Source: an uncultured Lachnospiraceae bacterium (GTDB taxonomy: Bacteria; Bacillota; Clostridia; Lachnospirales; Lachnospiraceae). Taken from it: a stretch of 39,921 bases of DNA. The stretch covers positions 1 to 39,921 of the forward strand of contig CALWLN010000145.1 of assembly GCA_944381535.1 (NCBI GenBank), given 5' to 3'. Every line of letters begins with the position of its first letter. Position 1 is the first letter of the stretch. The notes beneath the pieces were generated by a model. The model was not told the origin of the DNA, ran no database searches, and saw nothing but the letters and a program-made list of their open reading frames with translations. Made by a program: the position numbers and the translations under genes. This document shows positions 1 to 8,818 of the stretch, in pieces.

Positions 1-785
1 TCATCCATGGCGGCAAAAACTTCTGTCTCCGTAAAGCCAAAGGATGTTGCGTATTTATCGGAGGTCGTTGTAACCACCTCCAGGTTATTTAAATCCGAGA
101 AGATGGACTCTTTGCTGACCCGGGTAACCCCCGTCATGATAGCACGCTCCAGCCATGGATTCGTCTTAAAGGTGGAATTGAACAAACCTCTGGTAAAGGC
201 CACCAGCTCCTCCCAGAATCCGTTCACATAGGCCTCCTGCATAGGTGTGTCGTACTCGTCCAGGAGGATGATCACCTTTTTCCTGTAATGGCGGGAAAGA
301 AAATCAGAAAGCTGGTATAGCGCAAACGCAGCGTCCCCGTCATTCATATCCACGGAAATTCTGTTAAAGTATTCCTTATCCCTATCCGTTAAAACACCGC
401 TATCCTTTAAAAAATCATACTTTGAATAAAGATTTACCAGAAGCTGGCAGATCTTATATCTGGTCTCCGGATAAGTTCTCCCCTTCACATTGGCAAAGGA
501 CAGACTAATCACCGGATAAGTTCCCTGCAAATCTCTGTACTTCTCCTCCTGCCAGATGGACAAGCCTTCAAACAAATCCCCTCGCCCTGCGTAGTTCACA
601 GAAAAGAACTGCTCCACCATGCTCATGTTCAAGGTTTTCCCGAACCGCCGGGGACGGGTGATCAAGGTCACGCTGTCCCTGCTTTCCCACCATTCTCTGA
701 TGAAGTCAGTCTTATCAATATAGAAACAATCATTTTCTATAATCTCATTATAATTCTGAATCCCGATCCCAACTGTACGCGCCAT
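1..785 (-). CDS. AAA-ATPase-like / PD-(D/E)XK family protein, 5' part only
   Basis: The frame starts at ATG 783-785 behind the Shine-Dalgarno GGGAGGTG and stays open to the window edge (261 codons seen, 3' end missing). The N-terminus reads MARTVGIGIQNYNEIIEND. A P-loop-like segment RPRRFGKTLN lies near residue 45, and a Walker B-like VIILLDEYDTP near residue 180. This layout matches the AAA-ATPase-like family (PF09820), usually followed by a PD-(D/E)XK nuclease-like domain that would lie outside the window. These proteins are common and often multicopy in Lachnospiraceae and Bacteroidetes; their role is not firmly known, and mobile-element or defence roles are only suggested. The gene has its own promoter and is separated by a terminator from the upstream operon. 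Family assignment is fairly sure; function is unknown. Confidence 0.8.
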   Translation of the reverse strand, partial: MARTVGIGIQNYNEIIENDCFYIDKTDFIREWWESRDSVTLITRPRRFGKTLNMSMVEQFFSVNYAGRGDLFEGLSIWQEEKYRDLQGTYPVISLSFANVKGRTYPETRYKICQLLVNLYSKYDFLKDSGVLTDRDKEYFNRISVDMNDGDAAFALYQLSDFLSRHYRKKVIILLDEYDTPMQEAYVNGFWEELVAFTRGLFNSTFKTNPWLERAIMTGVTRVSKESIFSDLNNLEVVTTTSDKYATSFGFTETEVFAAMD

Positions 786-827
786 CCTAGTCACCTCCCG
801 AACCCGGTCATTTCTTGTTATAGTTCT

Positions 828-856
828 AATATAAATGCTTTTAGGCTGGTTGTCAA
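828..856 (-). promoter_or_regulatory. Sigma-A promoter of the AAA-ATPase-like gene
   Basis: On the minus strand a perfect TTGACA (851-856) is followed after 17 bases by TATATT (828-833, 5 of 6 matches to TATAAT). It lies about 45 bases upstream of the start codon at 785 and just after the terminator of the preceding operon, so it should drive only this gene. Confidence 0.75.
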
Positions 857-861
857 CGAAA

Positions 862-908
862 CAACAATAAAATAGCCGGCGTTATGGCAATCATGCCAAA
901 ACACCGGC
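862..908 (-). terminator. Rho-independent terminator of the glycan-locus operon
   Basis: Read on the minus strand, GCCGG (904-908) pairs with CCGGC (875-879), and TGGCA pairs with TGCCA inside it with small bulges. The hairpin is followed by TATTTTATTG. It lies 28 bases after the stop of the serine hydrolase gene and so closes the 19 kb locus. Confidence 0.7.
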
Positions 909-935
909 CAAACACCGCTTTGCGCAGCCCTTTCC

Positions 936-2111
936 CTACAGACAAGAGTATACAACATTTCTCAACCGTGGCTGATAATACTCTTCTCTGGCATTTAACG
1001 TATGCTGGGCATAGAAGACCCCCAATCCAGCCTCTGCGTCAACGATTACACAGGACCCGGCGGCTCCGCCCCAGCCAAATTCATTGAGCCCGCAGATTAA
1101 GCCCGATTGTTCCGGCTTCAAGTGCGTGCTGACCCCCAATCCATATCCGCAGCCTGTCAGATGCTTCCGGCTAAAATCCTTTAGCTGCACTTCATTTAAA
1201 CGGTTATGCCTCATTAATTTCACCGAATACTCTGATAATATCCGCTCTCCGGAAATCCCCTGTCCATATCCGGCCAGGGCCGCCGCCAACCTGACATAAT
1301 CTGACACGCTACTAATAATACCGGCGCCTCCGCTGTCATATTCCTCCCCCAGAACATGCTCCACTTTTTTTTCCACATTTTTAAAGCAGCCATAGAACTT
1401 GTCACTTTCATCCAACCTTTTCGTACCAGGAGCGGCGTCTGCCTCCTCCCCTGTAAAAAGATATTGCTGGGCAGTACGCGCCAGCGTTTCCTCCGTATGG
1501 TGATATACGCTGTCTTTCATTTCCAAAGGCTCAAAAATGTTCTCTTTCACGTAGTCCCTGAATTTTTTCCCCGTCACAACACTGATAAGCGCCGCCAGGA
1601 CATCGTGACAAATGCTGTACTGCCAGTGCGTTCCCGGCTCAAAAGAAAGGGAGTCCTCCGCTACACATCGGATCGTTTCCACCGTATCCATCCTGCCCTG
1701 GGTCAAAAGATTTGCCTTTTGAAATCCGGGCGATTTCAAGTTATAGTCAAATCCCGCAGTCATGGAGAACAAATCGCCCACCAAAATGGGATTACGCGCC
1801 TTCTTCAAACCGCCTCCCGGCAATTTCACATACATTTCCCGAAATTCCGGCATATAGTCATACAGCGGATCGGTTAATAAAATCTTTCCTTTTTCCAAAA
1901 GCTGCATTCCTGCCGTTACGGTGGCTATTTTAGAGCAGGAATAAATTTGAAACAGTTCCGTTCCTGTCATGGGAATTTTATTTTCCAGATCTGAAAATCC
2001 GCATGCGTATTGAAATACCCGTTTTCCCCGCAAATAAACCTCCACCGCGTTACCTACGGTCCGCGTTTTTGCCATTTCATCCATGAAAAGTTTTAAATTT
2101 GTAAAATCCAT
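936..2111 (-). CDS. Serine hydrolase, beta-lactamase class C / penicillin-binding fold
   Basis: This 391-residue protein has the class C beta-lactamase fold signature. The SxxK motif is S58-C-S-K61. The second motif is Y165-S-I where Tyr-x-Asn is usual, and the third-motif region is FGWGGAAGS (345-353), resembling the HxG-type motif with Trp in place of His. No signal peptide is visible, so it is probably cytoplasmic and more likely an esterase, amidase or peptidase than a beta-lactamase. It starts at ATG 2111 behind GGGGAG. It is the last gene of the glycan locus, 54 bases after the lyase gene and just before a terminator. A role in removing acyl groups from imported sugar is possible but only inferred from position. 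The missing motif Asn means that activity itself needs testing. Confidence 0.85.
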   Translation of the reverse strand: MDFTNLKLFMDEMAKTRTVGNAVEVYLRGKRVFQYACGFSDLENKIPMTGTELFQIYSCSKIATVTAGMQLLEKGKILLTDPLYDYMPEFREMYVKLPGGGLKKARNPILVGDLFSMTAGFDYNLKSPGFQKANLLTQGRMDTVETIRCVAEDSLSFEPGTHWQYSICHDVLAALISVVTGKKFRDYVKENIFEPLEMKDSVYHHTEETLARTAQQYLFTGEEADAAPGTKRLDESDKFYGCFKNVEKKVEHVLGEEYDSGGAGIISSVSDYVRLAAALAGYGQGISGERILSEYSVKLMRHNRLNEVQLKDFSRKHLTGCGYGLGVSTHLKPEQSGLICGLNEFGWGGAAGSCVIVDAEAGLGVFYAQHTLNAREEYYQPRLRNVVYSCL

Positions 2112-2165
2112 TGCCGGTTTCTCCCCGTGATTGATAGCTTATTTTTCTACACGTCTGTTCTTCCG

Positions 2166-3041
2166 TTATAACAGCGGCAGCACCGCGCTTATCAGTTCCT
2201 TCCTCTGTTCCCCGCTCAAGGGCGCGAAGGGCTTCCTGGCCGGTCCAAAATCAAAGCCCAGCTCCTCCAGCACAGCCTTCTCTCCCTGCATAACGCCAAC
2301 CTTGCAAAGAGCCTGAATGATCACGTTGGCCTCCCGCTGAATCCAGAGCGCCCCCTCCATATCATTTTCCAGAAACCGCTTACGAATCTCAATGAACTTT
2401 TCCGCCATGAAATTAAAGGTGCTGCCGATAGCGCCGTCCGCCCCCATGGAAAGTCCCGCAAGAAACATTTCATCATATCCGTTATAAACGACTTTCTGAG
2501 GAAATGCCGTCTTAAACTGCTCCAACGCAAAATAATCGCTGGAGGTATGCTTCACCCCAAGGAAACGGTCGTCATTTAAGAATTCCTTGATATTGTCCAC
2601 CGTCAGATTCACACCGGAACATGCGGGAAAATTGTAAATCAACATGGGAAGCTCCACAGCATTTACAATATCAAAGTAATACTTTTTAATTTCTTCAAAA
2701 GAAAATTTATAATAGAACGGAGCTACGGAGGATATTGCATCATAGCCCATGCTCTGTGCTTCTCTGGCAAGCGCAACCGCCTCTGTGGTGGAAATACAGC
2801 CTACATGGGCTATCAAGGTACATTTCCCCTCTGTGCAATTGCTTACGGTCTCCATCACGGAAAGCCGCTCCTTACTTGTCAGCATAAATGCCTCTGCGGT
2901 GCTTCCGCAGACATAAAATCCGTCCACTCCCTTCTTCCTATTGTAAGCCACAAGTTCACGGAGAACCTGCGTATTCACATGATAATTCTTATCAAAGGGT
3001 GTCAATAACGCCGGAAATATTCCCTTAAATTTGCCTTCCAT
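2166..3041 (-). CDS. nanA: N-acetylneuraminate lyase (DapA/NanA family)
   Basis: This 291-residue class I aldolase is of the dihydrodipicolinate synthase/N-acetylneuraminate lyase superfamily. In the lyases, N-acetylneuraminate is split to N-acetylmannosamine and pyruvate through a Schiff base. The Schiff-base lysine is K164 in GVKHTSSD and the catalytic tyrosine is Y136 in IYNFPACSG. Segments LIAHVGCIST (77-86), FYYKFSFEE and YNGYDEMFLAG are very close to those I recall for E. coli NanA, which favours lyase over DapA. The carboxylate-binding loop reads GSTAE (46-50) where GSTGE is usual. Length is normal and no signal peptide is present, so it is cytoplasmic. It starts at ATG 3041 behind GGTGAGGGAG. 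No nanE or nanK gene is nearby, so downstream steps must be encoded elsewhere. A related aldolase acting on another 2-keto acid sugar is the alternative. Confidence 0.87.
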   Translation of the reverse strand: MEGKFKGIFPALLTPFDKNYHVNTQVLRELVAYNRKKGVDGFYVCGSTAEAFMLTSKERLSVMETVSNCTEGKCTLIAHVGCISTTEAVALAREAQSMGYDAISSVAPFYYKFSFEEIKKYYFDIVNAVELPMLIYNFPACSGVNLTVDNIKEFLNDDRFLGVKHTSSDYFALEQFKTAFPQKVVYNGYDEMFLAGLSMGADGAIGSTFNFMAEKFIEIRKRFLENDMEGALWIQREANVIIQALCKVGVMQGEKAVLEELGFDFGPARKPFAPLSGEQRKELISAVLPLL

Positions 3042-3060
3042 TCTCCCTCACCTTTCCTTC

Positions 3061-3098
3061 TGCTTAGGACCAGCCATTTCAGACCGGACACCTAAGCA
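3061..3098 (-). other. Intercistronic hairpin between oxidoreductase and nanA
   Basis: Perfect 8-base arms TGCTTAGG (3061-3068) and CCTAAGCA (3091-3098) enclose a second, partly G-U paired stem. The structure covers the stop codon of the oxidoreductase gene and ends about 20 bases before the nanA start. There is no run of T, so it is more likely a processing or mRNA-stability element, or a partial attenuator, than a full terminator. Confidence 0.45.
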
Positions 3099-4492
3099 TC
3101 GATTTCCGCGCCGTTTTCTCTTAAATCCGCCTGCAAAGCCGAAACATTCACATCACGGAACGGACAGTCCGACCGAAGTTTCATTGCGGCAGCCGTTCCT
3201 GCCGCCTCTCCAACTGCAAAGCAGGTGGACATGATCCGTGCCGGACCCAGCGCCTGTCCCTCCGCTTCGATACAGCGGCCGGCGGCAATGAGATTATCCG
3301 CTCCCTTTGGAAGCAAAGCGCGGTAGGGAATCTCGGTAATCCCCTTGCGGACACGCTTTCCTTGATCCGCAAAGGGCTGCCCGCCTTCCCTATGTAAGTC
3401 AAAATGCCTCCCGGCCAGGGCGATGGTGTCCTCGAAGTTGGTTCCGTTCAGTAAATCCGCCTCCGTCAAGGCTCTCTCGGAAATGATTCGCCGGGTCTCC
3501 CGCACGCCCGGATAAGAAGCCGTCAGGCGCAGGCGGCAATTTGCCGCTCCGGGCATGTAATTTCGGAACAATACTTCCACCAGATTTTTCGCTCTCTGGC
3601 GTCCGCGCATGGTAAGAGCCGTCATGCTCTCACCGTCCGTTCCGTCATACCCTCCGAAGCTGGTTCCCCCGTTCACCATAAATACCCCTTCCTGCACCAT
3701 CGGGAAGATGATCAGCGAATCCGGCAGATCCATATCCGGATGATCCTTTATGGCCTGCTCACAGAGCGACCGGAACCAGGGGTCGTTCCCTGCGTTCAGA
3801 TAAGCCTCCACCGCTCCGGGGTCAATATTCTCAATATGCGCGACTAAGCTGCACCCGGTCATCTCACCGGTCACTTTATCCCCCTTATAGGTTTCAAAGC
3901 CGGCCTGATCCACCACATCAGCGTCCCCGGTACAGTCGATTACAGCCCCGGCGGGAACATACTGCACACCGCTTTTATCCGCAAAATAAACTCCGGCAAC
4001 CTTGTCCCCTTCCCGCCTGGCGCCTATGACACGGGCATAATAACGCAAAGTCACTCCGGCTTCCGTCAGCATCTCCTCCAATACACGTTTTCCCGTCTCA
4101 ATATCGAAGGTAAATTCGTCATGACATCCCAGACGGTCCAGCCCGGGATATTTATCCGTCTGCCCCAGTACACAAGGCCCAACACCGCCCTGGGCCGCCT
4201 TGATCCGGTTCATGGCGTCTTCAAAAATACCCCCCACCGCTTTCCTGGGATGGGGGCAGTCCTTATAGGACCGCCCCTCCTTGATCATCCAGGGAAAGGG
4301 AATGGAGCCGTTGGTGTAGCCCAGCCAGAAAGGCAGCGCCCCTGCCGTGGAGGTTCCACCCACGCAGCCGTTCACCTCAAGCAGCAGCGTTTTCTGTCCA
4401 TGCCGCGCCGCCGCAGTTGCCGCCGCGATTCCGGCAGGTCCGCCGCCTGCCACTACTACATCATAAGCTTGTATCTGTTTCACTTTATCCAT
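3092..4492 (-). CDS. FAD-dependent oxidoreductase (PF12831 type)
   Basis: This 466-residue flavoprotein opens with a Rossmann dinucleotide fold: VVVAGGGPAGIAAATAAA (about 13-30) followed by the acidic TLLLE at a strand end. Further family features are GGTSTAGALPFW (about 45-56), VIDCTGDADVVDQAG (about 184-198) and a C-terminal FAD-binding segment LIAAGRCIEAEGQALGPAR. This is the FAD_oxidored family (PF12831), found in many sugar-utilisation loci of Firmicutes and Bacteroidetes with mostly unknown substrates. No signal peptide is present, so it is cytoplasmic. ATG 4492 has the site AGAGGAAAG, and the gene follows the large wall protein by 18 bases. Its place just before nanA suggests that it oxidises or rearranges a sugar or sialic acid derivative before lyase cleavage; this is inference. 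Confidence 0.87.
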   Translation of the reverse strand: MDKVKQIQAYDVVVAGGGPAGIAAATAAARHGQKTLLLEVNGCVGGTSTAGALPFWLGYTNGSIPFPWMIKEGRSYKDCPHPRKAVGGIFEDAMNRIKAAQGGVGPCVLGQTDKYPGLDRLGCHDEFTFDIETGKRVLEEMLTEAGVTLRYYARVIGARREGDKVAGVYFADKSGVQYVPAGAVIDCTGDADVVDQAGFETYKGDKVTGEMTGCSLVAHIENIDPGAVEAYLNAGNDPWFRSLCEQAIKDHPDMDLPDSLIIFPMVQEGVFMVNGGTSFGGYDGTDGESMTALTMRGRQRAKNLVEVLFRNYMPGAANCRLRLTASYPGVRETRRIISERALTEADLLNGTNFEDTIALAGRHFDLHREGGQPFADQGKRVRKGITEIPYRALLPKGADNLIAAGRCIEAEGQALGPARIMSTCFAVGEAAGTAAAMKLRSDCPFRDVNVSALQADLRENGAEIDA

Positions 4493-4510
4493 GTTCTTTC
4501 CTCTGTCCGT

Positions 4511-7500
4511 CTAAATTTTTCTTTTGACATAGCAGACATAACGCCTGCGGCCCAGATAGCCAAGGCAAAGGGCTCCGGTGAAGCTTAAGCCAGCCAGCAG
4601 CCACAGCCAGCCCGGTTCCGTGGTATCGCCGGTCTTAGGAACGGTTGCAGTTCCCGCTCCGGTAGAACTGGCATTTAATTCCTCCGGATCAATCTTTCTT
4701 ACCACAATGTTATCATAATAGCCGTTCCCGGCATTTGTACGAAGACCGATGGTTCCGACGGGATTGCTGTTGGCGCTGTCAACCACGTCAAATATACACA
4801 CGCCATCTACAAAGCAAATAATACGATTTCCCTGTACTACAACCTTTAGCTGATACGTCTTATCCCGTTCAACCGTTAAGCCACCGTTGCCCTGGGCAAG
4901 CACGGTTCTCGTTGTACGGTCATATAGCCGGAAGATTCCTGTCCGCGCACTCGTCCCCATCTGTATTCCGAACTCATATCCATTCCCGGTCCCGCTTGTG
5001 CGGACACAAACCGCAGCAACACCGATATTATAGTTCAAATCAGCATCACTGAGAGATACCTCTGCCTGAACCGTATAATCCGACCAGGAATCCGCACCCA
5101 GCAAATCTGTCAGATATACACTGGACAAACTGCCGCCCAGCAAAAGTCTTCCATTGATAATGTTGCCATTTGCGTTCCAGCCATTGTCAAGCATACTGTT
5201 GTCGCCGTCAAAATTCTCCGTAAAGAAAATATCATTCACGGGTCCGCTCCCCGGAACAAACGCCGCATAAACAACCACATCGGCTGCCGGCATAAAAAAT
5301 CCGTACAGCACATTGCTCGCATGGTCCACGATCCTTGTTTCACCGGACGCAGTGATATATTTCAGAGAGTTTGTATCCAGCACATACCCCTCCTTCGGCG
5401 ATACCCAGATTTTTACATGCTCGCCCACATAATACGCGGTACGCTGATAACTCTCCTTGGAACCGGCTATCAGATCCGGATAGCTGTATACCGATACTTC
5501 CTCCGCGCAATCCTCATGAACCGTTATCTGCCTGGGCGCATATTTCACGATCTGCACATTATCCAGCAATACATTGGCAGTATTCTCCGCAGTCAAGATT
5601 CCAAAAATACCCTGGCGCTCGTACAACCCATGGGTTGTGGCGCAGGCTCTCTCAAAAAGCAGGATGTCATCCATTGCCACAGCAAAGTAGTTGCCAACGC
5701 AGATGATTTTTAAATTATAGGTTTTTCCGAAAGCGAAATCCGTAATTGGATAGGAATATACCTGCGGCCCCTCATAATCGGTACGGCTGTAAACAACGAC
5801 CTGCATTTGCGCGGTATATTCACCGTCCGCCCCTTTCGTCAGCGCGATTCTTGTGCGGAATTCATGCATATCGCTGTTCAAGGTATTCCTCGCTGTCAGC
5901 GATACCGGATATACTGTTGTATCTTCTTCCGCCTGGGCAAACACATCGCTGACGTCCTCCAGAAGAATATCTGCCGATACATAGCCATTGGTAAAGTTCT
6001 CCCGTGCATACAGATTCGCCGAGGTATTTAACAATAATTTTCCATCACGCACCACTGCGTCGTTATTGGTGGTCCTCCAGCCATTGGAGAACCTAACCGG
6101 CGTATCTCCATTGTTATACTCGTCAAAGTTCTCATCCACCAAAAATGTGATATTCCCTTCTTCCTCCTCGCCAGTTGCCGGATTTTGGGTTACAAGCATA
6201 TCATCAAAGTCCAGATACACCGTAGTGGAGTTCATCAATGTGCCTATGGTTCCGGTGATAGGCTCCGGCATGATTCCCCCGCCTAATTCCTCATCGTTTA
6301 GGTAAATCGTAAAGATTCTTCCCTCCACCTTTACCTTTAATGTCATTTCCTGGTCTTTCGCCAGATTCGCGTTTGTCAGAGGTGCTTCCGGCACAACAAA
6401 ATTCCTTGTGTTCCGGTCATACACACGGTAGGAGTAGCTGTAACCTGTCTCGGGGTTATAGACATAGTGGATCGCATATTCCAGTCCATTTCCGCTGCTG
6501 TCTACTCCAAAGCGCAGGCCAAGCCAACCTTCCTCGGCACGACCGTCATCATATTTGGTGGCTATCGTCATCTTGCTCTCATAGGTATAGTCCGTCCACT
6601 GATAGGCAGCCGCATTGTTATAATACGCATTTCCTGTTATTCCCCGAAGGGCAGTCCCATTCATTTCATAATAGGGCGTACCGTTGTCTCTGAGATGGAA
6701 TATCCAGCCGTCTGCCTGCAGGGAGGAAATGGTTGCGTTGTTGAAGTTCTCCGCGTACAAGGCATTCTCATCCACCTCATCATCGTCTTCCCCATCCCCC
6801 TCTTCACTTTCATCCACCACGTTCCACGGATTCTTGGTTACAAGCATATCATCAAAGTCAAAGTACACCGTGGTGGTGTTACCCAATGTGCCGATGGTTC
6901 CGGTGATGGGCTCTGCCATGGCAGCACTGGCTAATTCCTCTCCGTTTAAGTAAATCGTAAAGGTTTTTCCCTCCACCTTGACTTTTAGCGTCATTTCCTT
7001 GTCTAAGTCTAATGCCAAATCCGTATTCTCCAGGAGTGTTTCGGCTATAACAGGCTTTACCGTGCTCCGTTCAAGCACACGGTAGTAAAAGTTTCCACTA
7101 TCATGGTCATAGCGGATGGCGTATTCCAGGCCCTCCTTCGTGGTTTCATCTACTCCAAAACGCAGGCCAACGTAAGTTGCTTTGTTAAGATTGTCCGGAA
7201 TACCATCAGGGTATTTAGTGGCAATCGTCATCTTACTCTCATAGGTATAATCCGTCCACTGATAGGCTTCCTCATTGTTATAATACGCATTTCCTGCTAT
7301 TCCGCGAAGGGCAGTTTCATTTATTTCGTAATAGGGCCTACCGTCGTTTCTGGTTGGAAATACCCATCCCGCCGCCTGCAACGTTTCTATCGCTGTCTCA
7401 TCAAAGTTCTCCGCATACAAAGCATTTACATTAATATCTTCGCCAGCTTCCTCGCCATCACCCGGATCATCCTCCGGCGTATCCTGTGGATTCTTGGTTA

Positions 7501-8818
7501 CCAGTATATTGTCAAAATACTGATTCACCTGATTACCACTTCTCCGTGTACCTATCGTACCGGTAATGGGCGCCTCCATGGTATGACTGGCTAATTCCTC
7601 TCCGTTTAAGTAGATCGTAAAAATACTGCCCTCTACCTTCACCTTTAGCGTCATAGGCTGATTCTCAGCAAGCCCTTTATCCGTAAGAGCCGTTTGTTCT
7701 GTGTCCGCTATGACGGCTGATCCCGCATTCCTGTCCCACACGCGGTACGAGTAGCTGCTGGTATCCGTAGCAGCGTCATATTGATAATGGATCGCATATT
7801 CCAAACCATTTCCATTGCTGTCCACTCCAAATTGAATGCCCAGATATTCATTTACGTTTTCGCCGTCAAACGCTTGTTTTGTTTCAAACGTCATCTGACT
7901 CTCATAGGTATAATCCGTCCATGTATAAGCCTCCGCATTTCCGTAATGGGCATTTCCGCCTATGTTACAAAGCACGCCATCTTCCACGCTAAAAAACTCC
8001 CTGCTATTCGCGGTGTCGTAAGGCAGTACCCACCCTGCTTGCCGTAGCGATTCCAAGGTAGCGTTATTGAAATTCTCATCATATAACACATCCGGATTCT
8101 TGGTTACCCGCATATTGTCAAAGTCCGCAAACACCGTACTGGTGTTTCCTAATGTGCCTATGGTTCCGGTGATAGGCTCTGCCATGGTGGCGCTGGCTAA
8201 TTCCACGCCGTCTAAGTAAATGGTAAAAGTAGTTCCCTCCACCTTGACTTTTAGCGTCATTTCCTTGTCTAATGCCAAATCTGCATTCTCCAGGAGTGTT
8301 TCCTCTATGGCCGCCGTTCCCGCATTCCTGTCCCACACACGGTAGGAGTAGCTGCTATTATCGGGGTTATAGTGAATTGCGTATTCCAAGCCCATCTTCG
8401 TGGTTTTATCTACTCCAAAACGCAGGCCAACGTAAGTTGTCTTAGAAAGATTGCCCGGAATACCATCAGGATATTTGGTGGCAATGGTCATCTGGCTCTC
8501 ATAGGTATAATACGTCCAGTTATAGGCATCCCCGTTATCATAATAGGCGTCGCCTGTTCTTGCGCGAAGTGCGTCGCTGTTCATTTCATACGTTATATTG
8601 CCAGCATCCGAACCATTGAATTGCCATCCTGCCTGCTGCAGGGTAGTTATCGTTTCGCCATCAAAATCCTCCTCATAGAGCACCTGCCCGTCAGCACTGC
8701 CGCCCACATCTCCCGCATCCGCTCTTGCGATAGCGCCATAGGCTATGGAACTAAAAACCATAGACGCAATCAGCAGCACGCTCATCAACGACCTTTTCAC
8801 TCGTTTCATTTGTTTCAT
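4511..8818 (-). CDS. Wall-anchored multi-repeat ConA-like surface protein
   Basis: The product has 1435 residues. A signal peptide (about 1-35) is followed by four tandem copies of a ~200-residue beta-sandwich module resembling LamG/DUF1080 (concanavalin A-like) folds, at about 46-240, 244-443, 466-662 and 686-878. Each starts near LYxENF and ends in FDDMLVTKNP or similar. Copies 2-4 are separated by Asp/Glu-rich linkers. Two more divergent modules lie at about 892-1094 and 1193-1380, with an InlB-like repeat (about 1098-1185) between them. The C-terminus has the sorting motif VPKTGD (about 1393), a hydrophobic helix and an RRR/KRK tail, so it is probably sortase-anchored. No catalytic domain is evident; an adhesin or glycan-binding role is inferred. 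The start overlaps the preceding stop as ATGA, which suggests translational coupling with the propeller protein. Confidence 0.85.
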   Translation of the reverse strand: MKQMKRVKRSLMSVLLIASMVFSSIAYGAIARADAGDVGGSADGQVLYEEDFDGETITTLQQAGWQFNGSDAGNITYEMNSDALRARTGDAYYDNGDAYNWTYYTYESQMTIATKYPDGIPGNLSKTTYVGLRFGVDKTTKMGLEYAIHYNPDNSSYSYRVWDRNAGTAAIEETLLENADLALDKEMTLKVKVEGTTFTIYLDGVELASATMAEPITGTIGTLGNTSTVFADFDNMRVTKNPDVLYDENFNNATLESLRQAGWVLPYDTANSREFFSVEDGVLCNIGGNAHYGNAEAYTWTDYTYESQMTFETKQAFDGENVNEYLGIQFGVDSNGNGLEYAIHYQYDAATDTSSYSYRVWDRNAGSAVIADTEQTALTDKGLAENQPMTLKVKVEGSIFTIYLNGEELASHTMEAPITGTIGTRRSGNQVNQYFDNILVTKNPQDTPEDDPGDGEEAGEDINVNALYAENFDETAIETLQAAGWVFPTRNDGRPYYEINETALRGIAGNAYYNNEEAYQWTDYTYESKMTIATKYPDGIPDNLNKATYVGLRFGVDETTKEGLEYAIRYDHDSGNFYYRVLERSTVKPVIAETLLENTDLALDLDKEMTLKVKVEGKTFTIYLNGEELASAAMAEPITGTIGTLGNTTTVYFDFDDMLVTKNPWNVVDESEEGDGEDDDEVDENALYAENFNNATISSLQADGWIFHLRDNGTPYYEMNGTALRGITGNAYYNNAAAYQWTDYTYESKMTIATKYDDGRAEEGWLGLRFGVDSSGNGLEYAIHYVYNPETGYSYSYRVYDRNTRNFVVPEAPLTNANLAKDQEMTLKVKVEGRIFTIYLNDEELGGGIMPEPITGTIGTLMNSTTVYLDFDDMLVTQNPATGEEEEGNITFLVDENFDEYNNGDTPVRFSNGWRTTNNDAVVRDGKLLLNTSANLYARENFTNGYVSADILLEDVSDVFAQAEEDTTVYPVSLTARNTLNSDMHEFRTRIALTKGADGEYTAQMQVVVYSRTDYEGPQVYSYPITDFAFGKTYNLKIICVGNYFAVAMDDILLFERACATTHGLYERQGIFGILTAENTANVLLDNVQIVKYAPRQITVHEDCAEEVSVYSYPDLIAGSKESYQRTAYYVGEHVKIWVSPKEGYVLDTNSLKYITASGETRIVDHASNVLYGFFMPAADVVVYAAFVPGSGPVNDIFFTENFDGDNSMLDNGWNANGNIINGRLLLGGSLSSVYLTDLLGADSWSDYTVQAEVSLSDADLNYNIGVAAVCVRTSGTGNGYEFGIQMGTSARTGIFRLYDRTTRTVLAQGNGGLTVERDKTYQLKVVVQGNRIICFVDGVCIFDVVDSANSNPVGTIGLRTNAGNGYYDNIVVRKIDPEELNASSTGAGTATVPKTGDTTEPGWLWLLAGLSFTGALCLGYLGRRRYVCYVKRKI
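6175..8682 (-). repeat. Four tandem ~600-660 bp repeats coding for ConA-like modules
   Basis: Four copies of the module-coding unit start near 8682, 8090, 7425 and 6765 (reading the minus strand), giving periods of about 592, 665 and 660 bases. Long blocks are nearly the same at DNA level: the segment for YTYESKMTIATKY, the one for TLKVKVEG.TFTIYL, and the one for AEPITGTIGTLGN. Length differences fall in the acidic linkers between modules. Conservation in bases as well as residues implies recent duplication or ongoing gene conversion. Confidence 0.85.

Noticed and set aside
936-2111. Antibiotic-resistance beta-lactamase
   Set aside because: The fold fits, but there is no signal peptide, the Tyr-x-Asn motif is altered and the context is sugar metabolism.
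2166-3041. Dihydrodipicolinate synthase (lysine synthesis)
   Set aside because: Several segments match NanA rather than DapA, and no lysine-pathway genes are near.
3061-3098. Full rho-independent terminator before nanA
   Set aside because: No run of T follows the stem in the direction of transcription.
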